Shown here piece after piece: positions 33,791-47,229 of a stretch of DNA of 64,000 nucleotides. The notes under the pieces were generated by a model that ran no database searches, was not told where the DNA came from, and worked only from the letters and a program-made list of their open reading frames with translations. A program made the position numbers and the translations under genes. Positions within the stretch are counted from its first letter, which is position 1. Every line of letters begins with the position of its first letter. This stretch comes from Nemophila menziesii (lineage: Eukaryota > Streptophyta > Magnoliopsida > Boraginales > Hydrophyllaceae): the NCBI GenBank assembly GCA_029959085.1, contig JARWIR010000008.1, forward strand, positions 4,030,001 to 4,094,000, in the 5' to 3' direction.

Positions 33791-34708
33791 GTAGATTGAG
33801 TTTTTGCTAGTAATTATCTATGCCTCTAGTTAATAGTTCTATTCATGAGGGTGAGTTGGTGAGTTTCTCATTTTCTGGGATTCAACTATCCTTCTAACAC
33901 TGCTGGTAGCTTAGAAGGCAACCTACGCATCATTATAGACCCTTCGCAGGTGACCCTTGAAATAGTTTTTGATAAATTAAGTTCCTACCCTATTGACTAC
34001 CTAAATGGCAAGACCTTATGATTCAATACCTCGCATTAGGCATCTATACGTTATATCCACAATTACAAGCCCCTTTGCACAGATTTTATTAAATTAAACG
34101 CATGGTTAATGGAATAAATAATCTATCCAAACTTAATCAAACACTTTGTCCCAAATACAATAAAACAATTAACCATCGAAGCATAAATTTTTACATAAGC
34201 AACCTCAAGAAATGAGGGTTTAGTTCATACTAAAATAATATTTAAAAGAAATATAAAAGATAGGTTACTCTTCCAGAAGAGATGATATGGTGAACCGTTG
34301 GAGAAGAATCATTGTGTTTACAGAGAAACCCTTCTTTACTCCTCTCCAGCTCTTTAGCTTGTGCTCCCCTTGAAACGTATTAATTAAATGAGTTGTGTAT
34401 TGGATGGATAATGAAACGAGGACTACTAAATGGGTTACGTATGATTTAAAAACGGTTGGGCCCCTTTGGCTTTCTTTGTTAGGTTCAGAAGGGCCTAACC
34501 CATTTTTACATGGAAAAATTATGGTTCAAATCACGGTGGAAGAAAATTTTATAACTTATTCATCTTAACTTCTAATTGACTTCTGTCACTTCACACGCGA
34601 CATTGAATTCAAGATCTCTCTAATCAAAAGGAATCAGGTCTATAACCCTCACTAATATTTTATAGTGACTGAAACACTAAGGTACAAAACTTTCTCTGGC
34701 AAACGCTC
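33791..34708. repeat. Probable body of an old LTR
   Basis: No gene. Wording such as TAGCTTAGAAGGCAACC, CTATTGACTACCTAAATGG and ATCTATACGTTATAT follows the order of the E1/E2 LTR middles. With the flanking direct repeats it suggests a decayed LTR of about 1.3 kb followed by part of another. Confidence 0.4.
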
Positions 34709-35145
34709 CAACTTTCTAAAGTGACTCTAAGCTCAAATTCTATCTTGGCTTGGAGTTTATCATGGCTTGGAGTTTATCTTGACTTTTTCTCCTAATCTTG
34801 GAACCTTGTAATAACCATGTTTCCAAAAGCTACACACTTAAAACACAATTAAGGCACAAAAACTCTATGAATAGTAATATTGCCAAAAAAAGAAATAAAA
34901 GTATAATATAACAAATATTAGGGAAAATCCCTCACTTAGACCCAGTAAACTCCCAAAATAATGTCTCATGAATGGATTAATCCATAACAAAAAGAGAGAC
35001 ACCAAGAACTAAATCTAAATGAATGATTCTCTTCTTTTAGTGATAAGAAATTCAGTTACCTCATTTAATTTATAGGAGTAGTAAAAGAATGGGAAATTCT
35101 TTTCAGCATGTTTCAACCAACATACTTTTGTCCATTTGATATGTG
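34709..35145 (-). repeat. LTR-like relic, direct repeat copy 2
   Basis: Second copy of 33364-33790, about 1343 bp away. It has an internal 17-bp duplication (ATGGCTTGGAGTTTATC type) that copy 1 lacks. Confidence 0.6.
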
Positions 35146-37433
35146 CTTTTGCATAACATATAACTTTTCATGCATATTTAGGGGATTCAATCTCTAATGG
35201 AACTGTATTTTTGTTTCTTTGCTCTATAAACATACAACTACTAGTGTGGTTATTTACATTACGAGGTAATCCCTTACATATATTCATAATTATATTAATT
35301 GCCTTAATATTAAAATTATTGTTGTTTTATTTCATTGAGGGGCCATTGGATAATAAGTTGAGAAGGGTACCTAATTCTTCTTTTTTTGGAGAATAATAGA
35401 ATAGAAGATTTGATTCAATATAAACTTAGAGAAGTAGAGTTGGTGAGGGAAAGTGTACAAAAGAAAAAGCTTTACTAGCTAGAGGAATGCGTTAGTGTTA
35501 TTATCGTGATACCAGGGTAGCCATAGTCTTCTACATCTGAGACTGTTTGGGCGTGTACTCAATATTTTATTGTCTCTATGTCTTATTTTGATTTAAACTA
35601 GTTTCATTTGTAATGGTGTTATATGTAAAGTAAAATTGGGGATACTAAATAGTCATCTCATAGATGTACTAATGAAAGAAGGTAGAGAATCATTTTATAG
35701 CCATAGAGATGAGCAAATGATCTGATTACCATAGGAATGAGAGTAAATCATATGATGCTTTATAACTTGAGCATATTAGAATATGCGGAAGGATATGAAA
35801 GAAAAGAAGATAAAGATGTACATACTCGCAAAGACCTAATGTACAAAACAAAATATTTTGTTTAATATAACCAAATGTAAATGCTAGTTTTTTTTAGTAT
35901 GTGTGACTTATACTAATGGTTTACGCCAATCCAACTTTCACCTATATTATATATTCTAGAGTCCGACTTATACTGCAACAAGGGATGGAGCCATGATTTT
36001 TTTATTTAATTGCACTCTAGCTCTCTATACTATGTAATTCCATTTAATGTTGTTATGTTATTATATTTTGACACCGTTTAAATTTTTTAAATTATAATCT
36101 CAAAATTTTGAATAAAAAATTAAATTCCTTTTATTTTCTTATAAATATATTTAATTTTTGATCAAGTATATTTAGATACGCGATATACGCTCATGTGTGT
36201 GTGTATATATATATATATAAAATTCATGATCGACTTATAAGAATTTCATATTTCATTTTCTGGAATAACTAGTCTACTATTTATATTTATTTTTATTTTT
36301 ATTTACCCTTATCGTAAAATTTATATTTTGATTTATTTTTGATTTATTTTTGATTTATTATGAGATATATGATTTATTTTTAAATATACTTATAATAAAA
36401 TATTTGGATGTTTTACATGTCATATATTATGATTTTCTTAGTTTGACTAGCACATCGCACATAGTAAATATAACAAATAAAAAATAGACAAAAAATATAT
36501 TTTCCTATAATAAAGAACCTCTTATTTGGAAGTATGAATAATATTTCTCCCTAACATGTTTTTCTTTTGAAACCTACCTTTTTTATAGAAAATACTTTCA
36601 CCCAATATTAGAAGGTACAATACCTATCGTATTATCACACAGACCTATGTTTATGTCATGCAAAGACTAATTATAGTAACTATCTATTTAATCTAATGAC
36701 ATGTGTTTTATTAATATAATTAATAGTTATGATATTAAGACTGGACCATCTAATATAAGATGAAAGTCTTACCTTTTTTTATTGGTCCTTCTATAAATTA
36801 TTTCAAAAACATCACCATATTTTACTTAGCCAACTCATTGCATAAAATTCAAAATTAACTTTTGGAAAACTAATAATCAATTCCTAATCTTTATTATAAA
36901 AAGGTGAAGACCAACTAAAAATAATGACTTTAAAATTTCATTGTTAGAGAAATCTTTCTTTATAAAAAATATATATTTAATATATAGATATAAATTCAAT
37001 GTTGAGTGTTCGTTAATAATTTTGAATTATTTTCCTCTATGATACATTATATGTCTTTTTACTAATCGGTTTTTATATGTTAATTATTAGGAAAAATGTT
37101 TATTAGAGACGACGTACGTGAAATTTTCAATTAATAATTACTAATGTTTGTACTTTAGAAGATTTCATAAAGTGTATGTAATATAATGGTAAAAGGGCTA
37201 ATTTGTCAGAAATATGTGATATCACTCAATTTATTGTTCGTTTTACATGTAAATTATTTAATTTGATAATTAGTGACCTACTAACAATTAATAAAAAAAA
37301 ACTATTTTAATTGAGTATTGATTATGAGTCAAAAGGTTGCAACAAATATGTGCTATTAAAGATTTTGATTTATAGTTGTGTAGTCTTTTGTCATGCTTGC
37401 AACATTGGGTATCCAGAATATATATGTGCCAAT
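35146..37433. other. AT-rich intergenic DNA, no gene seen
   Basis: One small open frame at 35211-35396 is hydrophobic by composition only and is not credible. A short (TG)n(TA)n tract lies near 36194-36220. Nothing else recognised. Confidence 0.5.
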
Positions 37434-37441
37434 GTCCCATC

Positions 37442-37731
37442 CAAGGCCGACATTTTGGGGGCCCAAAGCAAACATTAAAATATGGGCCCCTAAAAAAATC
37501 TTAGGTGTATTACAAATGAATTTTTTTACTTAGCTTAATTAAATAATTTTTGTAAAAGATAAAAAAGACTGGACTATAATTATTGTTTTAAGTTGGGCTA
37601 AAATTGAGCCTTTTTAAATAAAAAAAATTATACTATATATGCAAAAAGGACATTTGGGGCCCTAAAAATGATAAAAATTGAGGGGGGCCCAAGACGGTGG
37701 CTTCCTTGGCCTCCCCTAAGGACCGGCTCTG
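37442..37731. mobile_element. hAT-type MITE, 290 bp
   Basis: Imperfect terminal inverted repeats: CAAGGCCGACATTTTGGGGG at the left and CAGAGCCGGTCCTTAGGGGA (reverse complement of the right end). Flanked by perfect 8-bp direct repeats GTCCCATC at 37434-37441 and 37732-37739. Eight-base duplications and CAGGGCCGG-like ends are typical of hAT elements. It has no coding capacity, so a transposase from elsewhere must have moved it. Confidence 0.8.
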
Positions 37732-37739
37732 GTCCCATC

Positions 37740-40390
37740 CTCTCACTGTAAGAATAAACTAATAAATGTAACATGATTGTATATTCTAATACATTTTCTA
37801 GTCAATATGGCTCTTTAAGTGTTAAAGTTTTGAAACTGTTAAATTTTTTTTAGACATCTTTACCTTACTACTTGGTAAGGTAATCTAGAACTTTATTGTA
37901 ATAAAAATCAAGATTTTACTGAAAAACTTATCTTTTGCCCTATGAAGAGGACTTATTTGAGGTATATGAGTATTCATTTTTGGCTATATAGTTGCATGAT
38001 TAGATAATAATAAAATTAGAGGTTAAAATACTTCTTATTTATAAAGATCATCTAATATAATCCCTTAATATTCCCCATTCACATGTTTGAATGGTTAGTC
38101 ATGAGGTTCGGGTAGAAAAATCAAAGTCAAGAAAATATGACATAGTAAGAGTATGCCCATACCAACCATAGATTCACATACCCTTTATTTTATACCAAAT
38201 AATGTAAAAATTATACATTTTTTAATTTTAACAATGTATTATTAATATGAAGTATAATAAATTAGTTTTGTATTTATATGTTTTATAGAGTGATTATATC
38301 ACAGAATTGGAATATATCATTTAAGGGCTTAGAGTAACTTCTTAGAGTAATCTAGGATATGATTATAATATATTAAATATGGATACAAAGGGAAATTTTA
38401 TATTCTTGAAAGTAGGAATGAGGATTGAATATATTTATCTTTGAATAGATATTGTGGTAAGTTTTGAGCTTTATCCCTTAGATTTACTATAAGATGATAT
38501 GTTCTATAGTAATGCATCGTGAAAAAATACGATTACTTCTTTTTTTATTGGTCAATTTTATTATAACTAAATAGAAAATTTTGTAACGTTGTTTGTAGTG
38601 TTACTTGGAAATAATTTATGAATAAAGGTATCTATACATATCACTATTAGGTGAAATAAGTAGCATGGAGCAATCCATACAAACAAATATATCTAATTGT
38701 ACAATGATTAGTTTTTGTATATTTATGTTTCAAAATATAAGGTATCAAAATTTCAATAATTTATGAATCTATATTTTAGATCTCTTGTAATAGAAATTAC
38801 TTCTTTTTATCCCAGTTTCGTTTAGATATTAGTTGATATAAGATATAAGTTAAATATCTACATAGTATTAAGTCTAATACATCTCGAAACTTTAGAATTA
38901 TGTATGCCAAAATAAATCACCCAATTTAGTCCTTTACCCTCCACATTTACGATGCCAAATTTTATAAATAATTAATGTAAAATGGTAAAATACTTCCATG
39001 GGAAGTATATATAGTTAAATTATATAGGAAGGTAGAGTCAGTGAAGGGATTTGGAAGTATTACCTCCTTTTGGAAAAAGTCTAGCAATTTAGCTATATAA
39101 TCTACTTTATATTATTGACCAACTATGACATACATTAAAAACTAGTATTATTTTGGCAACTTATAATACTAAGTATCTACTTAAGGCTAGATTTTCAAAG
39201 TTTCAAAAATATCTCATAGATTTGGGATCTTATCCCATTTGAAAATTTATTTATTAAGCATAATGGTTGACTTGTTTAAATTATTTGTTTACCAAGAAGA
39301 AAAAAATATTATCTAATCTATTATATATTTTAAGTCTCTCTAAATGAATCATCCAAAATATTGTTTATTAAATTCGAAGGTTCAAAGTTTAAAATAAATA
39401 TAATACCTTTTATAACTTTTGGAAAAAAAATTTAGGACATATTTATGTGATCATGTAAAAAAATTTATGGCCAAAAGAATGTTTTGGGCCACTGGACTTA
39501 TTTATGTGTGTATGGTTGTACCAAGAAAATAATTATATGTTACTAATCACATTTAAGACAATGGGAAGACATATAAGGTGAATGTACTTTTTGAGAAAAT
39601 ATTAGAATTAGAATATGAGAATGAAAATCAAGAAGAGAGATAAAAGAAACAAATGCCATAAATTACCATAATTTTAAGTATTGAGCCATTCCCCTAATTA
39701 TGTCCTCTTTCGTACCTTTTACCCGAGGTTCATTAATGTATGTTGCCACATACTATATCTTACAATTTTTTGAGACCATGTTTTATTTTTCTATTGCATA
39801 GAGATATTTTGTTTCTTTTGTCAGTTAGGTGGCTTGAGTTAATGATTAGGTATATGTTAAAGACATCTTGCATATCTTAATTTATTTATTTATATACTAG
39901 CTTAAGAATATCTTGACTTTTGATTTCTCTAACATAAACTTTTCATTCCTTGTTTGAAGTTACATGTATATAAGTTATCTTCAGGGGTAAAAAGTAGTAT
40001 AATTGAGAAATGACATAGTAGAATGAACATTTTTAGTTTATTACAGTGATTAATTATATATATCATAATATTAAGCACACCACGAAGCTAAGTTTGTGGT
40101 GGTAGAGAAAGTTGATTTTTTTTCAAGTTAGGAAGAGTTTGAAATATGATGACATTCTAAGATGTTGTAATGATGTATTTAGATGAATATAAGTAGTTTA
40201 GCGTAATCGATAATATTTTGTTAAACTTGCTAATTTCCATGTATCCTTAGAAATAGAATATAGTTCATTCGTTTTACCTTCAATTTATGCTAGAATAGTA
40301 TTAGCTTGAGTCATCTATTTGCTTAAGAGTATTAGGTAAAAATTTGGATATCAAGTGTGTAACCTTTATTTATAATATTAATGAGGGATA
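37740..40390. other. AT-rich intergenic DNA, no gene seen
   Basis: No supported ORF, RNA gene or complete element over 2.6 kb. Confidence 0.5.
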
Positions 40391-41239
40391 TTTACCTATA
40401 TTATTAATTTTAGAGATAATTTCGGATCTGGTTCTTGAATTATCGTCATTTTTTAAGCAATCCTTCAGCTTTTGAAGTTACCCAAATGGTCCTCCAACTT
40501 TGTTTCTTAGCCACTAGTAGTCTATAAGTGAAATTGATTTAGTTCATGATAACGTGATAATTGTATCCTAATAATTTCTAATAAGTAGACGGGTATTTTT
40601 TGGTTTTAATATTAATATAATTTCATTAATTTGTTTATTATCGATGTTTCGTTTTTAACAACAACAACCCATAAACTTTTCAACGCGTGTCTTCTTTACA
40701 ATACATAATCACAGTACACCATAAACACATCTTTTTTTCTTGAATCTAAAACCTTCGTCCTTCTCCTTATTATTCTCCTCCACCCAATCACCATTTTCAC
40801 CATAACCACCATCAATAAACAACATCAAAATCAAATACCTCCTTAATGAACATCAATAAGAAATTCCTTTCAAAGCACCCTAATACGAAATCTATGCATA
40901 AGTAAACCGAGTATAGAGGCATTCAATGATACAAAAATTAAAAATAGTACATATTTACATAAAAATCAAAGAAGACTCGCCTAAGATATTGTTGAAGTTG
41001 TCCAGTGAATTAAGAGAGAAGAAAGCTTCGATTTGTTGTTAATTAAACCTGGAATATTAGCCACGAAAAGAAACAACATCAATATATAACAATCATGGGA
41101 TTTCATACCGATGGTATTCCCCAAATCATTCTGAACGTTGTTTCACAAACTAGAAGGGAATCCGTCGTGAAACTATTGTAACTTCAACCAATCCAGAAAC
41201 ACACGTCATTTTTCCGAAATCAACGCATACGTTGCACGT

Positions 41240-42330
41240 TGTAGAATCGTTTTACCTCGTTCCCCGAATAACCACAAATATTTTCTAATACCCATTTTTC
41301 TCAAATCTTTCCTCGCCTTCATGTTTTTCATTGTTGATTTTTCCATCTAAACCAACCACTTTACTTATCAAACTATCAGACACATTTTTCTCACAATTCA
41401 TAACATGAATGTTATGTTTTAACAAAGTTTATAACCAATATGGTAGACGTTAAGAAATACTCTTCTTCTTCAAATTAAATTCACGAAGAATTGTGTTCTA
41501 AGTCACCTTGCCACCATATTCTCGTGTTCCCCGGAAAACACAATCGCCAACCCATCTAACTGCATCTGAATATCGATGGGACTATATTTCCTAGATGGGG
41601 CCCACTGATTGACTTTCATGTACGAATAATCGTCTCTCCTCTATCGATTCTAAACATGCAACCACCGCCTTACATCAAAATAAACAACCCCTTTATTCAC
41701 TTGCATGGAAGGAGTAAAATCCATGCATTAAGGGAATTCTAAGTAACCTTGACCCGACCATCCTATAGTGTGTGATCTAGACGGGAATGATGCCAAATCA
41801 TATCTTTGGCAGTGTGCCTCGAATCATACATTCTCTGCAACCTTAGCAGTATCAGAAAAAGCACAGTTTCTTATGTGGAACTTCTTTCCCATTCTTCGGA
41901 TCCCACATTGATTCACTGAATACTTGACATTTCTCTAAATTTTTATTCTCCTTTTGATACAAAACACAATCATTCAAACACACATCAATCGTGATCTATC
42001 CCATTTCCAAAAAATTTAGTTTCCTATTGCACTCCGCATAAAAATAAGGTAAAGTATGACCGGTTGGTAAAACATGAGCCGAAAATTCAAGAAGTCCGGT
42101 AAAAAAGGTATTTGTCCACTTGTTCTTCATTTTCACATGCATCAACTTGGCTATGAAATCCAATGGACCCATCACAGGAAAACTGGGTACAACTCTTTCT
42201 CCATTTATTTGAACAACCCGCCGAAACACCCACGACCTTATCTAGTAAGATTCTCGTCACCCATCTCAGTGTTACCGGAGTGGCCTCCAAATTCTATATT
42301 GGGGCTCAAGTCATCCAATACATTCGATAT
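41240..42330 (-). pseudogene. TNP2-like transposase fragment, copy II
   Basis: The minus strand reads MKNKWTNTFFTGLLEF then LPYFYAECNRKLNFLEMG (N-terminal part), later a Cys-rich block and MLKHNIHVMNCENNVSDSLI then KVVGLDGK near 41320-41410. That last phrase is typical of the TNP2 (Transposase_21) core, 'HNIDVMHxEKNVxDxL'. Stops and frameshifts throughout. It sits head-to-tail behind copy I. Confidence 0.7.
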
Positions 42331-43444
42331 TTCCTGAAGTGTATGACCTAGCGGGGTAATCATTAGTCGTGGACAACAAACAAACTTTAATGGTAAACTC
42401 TTGATTTGTGTGGGAATCATGCGTAAGGATACCTTTATCCCACAACTCATCCAACTCGTCTATAACAGGTCAAAGAAAGACATCCATGTCCTTATCAACA
42501 AACAAAGCTGGAATGTCGTCTCCTTCATGAATTCCCTCGGTGGTAACTTGTAGACTGTCAATATAACTGGCCACATGCTGTACGAGTTGTTCTGCATATG
42601 GAACGGACAAAAACCATCGATACCAAAAACCCAAGAACACATTCTGAGGTTCACTAGCAAACTCAGGATGTAACTGAACAAATCTCTTCCAACTATCACC
42701 ATCAACAGGATGATGCAAGACATCTGGATCTGTACTCTTCCCTGTACGGTGTCAAATAATATTTTCTGCAGTGTGTCTCGAAACCTAAAGTCGATGCACC
42801 TCGGGGCAATCGGGAAATATCAGAGTGTCTTATGCGCTACTTTCTGACCCTTCTTCCGGTCTCATCTGGATCCACTACATACTGGACACTTGTCGAGGAA
42901 GTCTTTCTCCTTGTAAAATAAAGCACAATCGTTCATGCAAACATCGATGGTAGTGTACCCTATACCTGAAATTTTTAACTTTTTCTTGCACTTCTTATAT
43001 GACTCGGACAAGTTATGAGGTTTGGGCAACATGCGCCACAAAAGTTCAAGCAACTCGGTGAAAGATGTGTTAGTCCACTTGTTCTTCACCTTCACGTACA
43101 TTAGCTTCGCGATGAAATTTAATAAACTCGAAACTGTACAACCAGGCTATAACTCAGTCTCCTATTCCTCAAAACATAGTTTCGAAACTGCCACGTGTTG
43201 AATTTTTCAAGTCTATCATCTCGGTGTCATCCGAATGCCCACCACCCTTGTAATTAGGTCTCTTATCTTCATAGACATTCAACATTTTATTTTCTACATA
43301 TCGAGTCTCGAGAATTTCATCCTTCTCACTATGCTTTGTCCAAATCTCATACGTGGACAAAAACCCAAATCGTAAAATATGTGACCTAACTTTGTCCACG
43401 TTAAACCAACTACATTTCGAACACCCATTACGCGGACAAAACAA
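42331..43444 (-). pseudogene. TNP2-like transposase fragment, copy I
   Basis: In order: CPRNGCSKCSWFNVDKVRSH (transposase-associated N-terminal finger), VKNKWTNTSFTELLELL, IGYTTIDVCMNDCALFYKEK, HPEFASEPQNVFLGF, SYSMWPVILTVYKLPPREFM and KDMDVFL followed by an IDEL-type motif. This is the usual order of a CACTA TNP2 protein, which would recognise the element ends and catalyse transposition. Frame breaks are frequent, and the reading switches to a second N-terminus near 42330. Confidence 0.78.
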
Positions 43445-43984
43445 AGTTTCACTAAAATCATCTTTTTTTGAGAAAATGCGAGAAATTCTTCTATCCCTTT
43501 AACAAATTTATGCGAAACACGATGAGCGAAATCAATTCAATGTTTATCAATACCCGAAGCCATCCTCTAGTACCGATATAATTAACTATACCAATACAAG
43601 AGAATACAAAATAAATATTTTATTTATGCATTTATTTCTCATACAATACAATATCATATAGAGTATAAAATTAAAACATGTTTCTAAGAACCTAATCATA
43701 CTATTTAACATTATCTACACAATTGTAGTCAAATAAAATAAATTTTAAAAACTTTTAATGAAGAAAAATACCTAATTTTGGGCAAATTCGGTGGAGAAAT
43801 TGATAATTGAGTAGGACCCACTTTGTTGATTGGTCCGAGAAAGCTTTTACACGTGTTTAAATAATAGTTGATGATAACTAGTGGGAAAAAATTTGGAGAG
43901 TTTTGAGAGAAGAGTGGGAATGTTATAAAATAGTGGGTATTAAGGATTCCAATTCGCAACTCTCTGTAATAAATACGATACGAG

Positions 43985-44327
43985 CATTCGCGACTACACA
44001 AGTAGTCGCTAAAGATGTACAATTAGTCGCTATTAATGACGACTAACGATTACCGAAGTCGTCGTAAAATGCTTAAGGTCATTTGCGACTACTTATGTCG
44101 GTATCAAAAATAATTAAAAATTTTAAAAATACTAGCGACTACGTATACAACATTAACGACTACTTTTAGTAGTCGATAAAAACAAAATGTATTGACGACT
44201 AATTATGTAGTCGAGAAAGATGTAAATTAGTCGTCAATATTAGGTCGTCGTTAAAGATTCATCATTAGCGACTACACTTATGTAGTTGGGAAAGATTTAG
44301 TCGCTAGAGATCACGCGTGTAGTAGTG
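43985..44327. repeat. CACTA subterminal repeats and terminal inverted repeat
   Basis: At least a dozen copies of CGACTA / TAGTCG, often as GCGACTAC or GTAGTCGC, in both orientations. The end is CACTACTACACGCGTGATC (minus strand). Subterminal repeats of this kind are binding sites for the accessory protein of CACTA elements. Confidence 0.85.
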
Positions 44328-44957
44328 TCTATCCACCAACTAGAATATGTTATAAGTGGATAACATGTTTTGACCCCTAAACAATCTTTATTTAGAGCAA
44401 CCATTTTTATATCATTCTAAGCTTTACGAATGTTAAAATTTTTAGAATATTCCTTCCTGATTCTTATGCCAACTATATTACTTAGACAATTACCTAAATT
44501 AAGGTGTCTTATTAAGAGCTATTTTCATATTCAGGTTCTATGAAGTCTGAAATATGGACAGTTCCAAGGGTTGAACAGTAGGGAATGTATGCAATGTTGG
44601 TCTCAGAATATAATTTATTTACACCAAAGTAAACTATTTTTATCCCTGTTACACCACTAGATAATTGATTTAACATTATTCAGCTTTTTTCAATATCTTT
44701 CTTGAGTTTAAATATTTAAAATGATAAACTTGAACATTATAATTTGAAAAAAAATGATTATACACATAACTAATACAATATAAACCCATAAAAATATATC
44801 ATAAGACACCTAGATGGTGTTATTTCAGACGATTTTAACCTACCTTATATAAAAGTATTCTAAATACAAGAATAAATTTGGGACTACAATTAGTAAAACC
44901 CACACTTTCTAATATTAGCCCTTAGATGCCAATTTATTTTTATCATACCAATCAATA

Positions 44958-45021
<64 letters not shown>

Positions 45022-45454
45022 TTATATTCAAAGTAAGATAATTATAGGATAGGAATATAAAGAGTGTTCAAAAGATTTGAAAGACATATAATGCACCTAG
45101 TTGGAGTAAGGAGATAATAAGTTGGATTTTATCATCGTCTTATATTACAATATTATATTCTATTATTTTCTATTTATATTAATATAATAAAACAAATATA
45201 TAATTCTCATGTCTTAAAAAATAAAAATTATCATGTGTATCGGGGATACTCTATCTATGAACTGGGTTTAATAAATTCTAATAAGTCACAACATATTTTA
45301 TAAATTTGTATGAAATCAAGGATTATTAATTAAACTATTTTTAGAGGGTTATTCTCGATGTAACAGTCAGAAACAATAATATGATATTATTATTTAAGAT
45401 CTAACTACTATACCTTATACAAACATTAATATTTAAGGGAAAATATTCAGAGTC

Positions 45455-45543
<89 letters not shown>

Positions 45544-46389
45544 AACTTCAACGAATTAACACATGTTAATAATCTTAGAGATAAGTTGCATAAGCTCATT
45601 TATAAACATCAAATCTAATCCTATATTTGTGGAAATGTATTATAAATTTGGCCATTCCTCTTATTTCATTGTTACATACTAAACGAGTTAGTCGTCTCAA
45701 ATACAATCGATTACCTTAATAACAAATGTATATAAAACATATAAATGAATTAATCTTATTTTATACCCTATGATATAGTCCTAATGTGGGGAGAAGGGAG
45801 AAATTAGTATTATGAAGAAAAAACGTTATCCAAAAACTTGATGGCAATCTATCTAAATAAAGATGCGAAATTTAAGGATGAATAAATATGTATGCTAGAT
45901 CCACACAATAATTTAAAAGATATGGATGAGACACGATATCAAGTACTTAGAATGCAAATAAAAAAGTACATAATCGAAGAGATAAATCCTCGAATAGCTT
46001 GCATACAATTTCTAAAACTAAGATAACAAATAATAATAAAGGCATATGATAAAAAACTTGACACGTAAGGAAGTAAGAGAAGGGGAACAGAAGCGATACC
46101 AAGTTTTTATGTGGGTCAACTCTTGTAGGATTGGTTTACTATCTAAGTTCTATTTTATCTTTAAAATTTTGCAATATGTTTCAATATGATCATTCAGACC
46201 CGTCAACAAGGCCAGCTCTTAAATATTTAGGACAATATTAAAACAAAAACTTCTAAGCAACCTCTTATGCAACCACTACACTTGGAATACAAGTATACTA
46301 CACACACTCCCTCAAACAATTCACACACATATGAAGCCTTTCCGTGTTGCTACAAAACCCAAGGTCTCGATTTTTCAATTGTTACACTC
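44328..46389. other. AT-rich DNA with microsatellites, no gene seen
   Basis: (TA)n at 44961-44996 followed by (GA)n to 45021; a long (AT)n at about 45460-45541. No coding or RNA gene is supported. Confidence 0.7.
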
Positions 46390-46640
46390 AACTACTTCCA
46401 AAATCCCTTTGAAGAGACCTAATATTAAATCTCTACACAAGGAAACTGAGTATATTGTTGATAGAGTTTAAAAACAAAAAGATAAAATGTATTTCCACAA
46501 GAACTAAATAAGAGTCACCTAATATATAGTGGAAAGTTGTCGAGTGAATTAATAGAAAAGAAAGCTTGGATGAGCTTTCATCTTGTTCAGCTAGCGAACT
46601 AAATCTACCCGGAAGCTAATGATACCTGAAGTATACACTA
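46390..46640 (-). repeat. Diverged third copy of the CACTA-linked segment
   Basis: Phrases such as CCTTTGAAGAGACCTAATA, AAGGAAACTGAGTATA and GTCGAGTGAATTAATAGAAA parallel 40860-41030 and 52745-52915 in order. The divergence is much larger than between those two copies. Confidence 0.4.
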
Positions 46641-46818
46641 AGTGAGAACCATAGGGAGTTTTTCCTTCGTCGGTACTCTAACACTGACGTCAGTATTACG
46701 AACTAGGGTATTTTATGTTACGAGAGAAAGTGAGGGAGATATGGAGGATTTTTGCAATATTCATGAACAATACTGAGAGAGTGAGAGATTTTATTTTGGG
46801 AGGTATACCTAGAGTTAA

Positions 46819-46912
46819 CATATATATATATATATATATATATCTGTGTGTGTGTGTGTAAATATATGTGTGTGTGTGTATATATATGTATATATATGTA
46901 TATATATATCGA
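46819..46912. repeat. Compound (TA)n/(TG)n microsatellite
   Basis: Alternating TATA and TGTG runs. A Tyr/Ile/His-rich frame through it is an artefact. Confidence 0.9.
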
Positions 46913-47229
46913 TTTGGGATTCTGGTAAATTCTCATATAGGTTTATAATAAAAATATTTTAAATTGTTAGTTGTGATTGTATTTTATATCTCGATTGAAT
47001 TGTGATAACTTAATTTTAACATGGGCATCTGTTATTTACCTCCAGAGTAGGTCTTAGTTTTTCCAATTCAGCTCCACAATTCATTATGGTTAATTAGTAA
47101 CTCCTATATTTTGCATACAGTTGAAGATTTACAAGGGACTTGATGGGAATTCAAGTATAAAAGTCAATAATAACAATATTTGCAAACCAACAATTCCCCT
47201 TTCTATGTACTTATGTTTGTTGGAGGGCA

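Larger units (their letters stand above)
40391..44327 (-). mobile_element. CACTA (En/Spm) transposon relic
   Basis: Its right end on the plus strand is GTAGTAGTG, that is CACTACTAC on the minus strand, the signature CACTA terminus. Just inside lie many short subterminal repeats. Minus-strand TNP2-type transposase fragments follow. No matching left CACTA end is seen; the left limit is set at 40391, where homology with 52278-54060 begins. TCT (44328-44330) would be the 3-bp target site, but no partner copy is found. Confidence 0.75.

Noticed and set aside
35211..35396. Small hydrophobic ORF that could be a membrane protein
   Set aside because: Composition follows local T-richness. No homologous motif, promoter or second copy is seen.
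40391..40410. Left terminus of the CACTA relic
   Set aside because: No CACTA motif, inverted repeat or 3-bp duplication is visible at this border. It is only the limit of homology with 52278.
43729..44022. 97-codon minus-strand ORF near the CACTA end
   Set aside because: It overlaps the subterminal repeat zone and has no TNP-type motif.
46718..46936. Tyr/Ile/His-rich ORF
   Set aside because: Translation of a TA/TG microsatellite.
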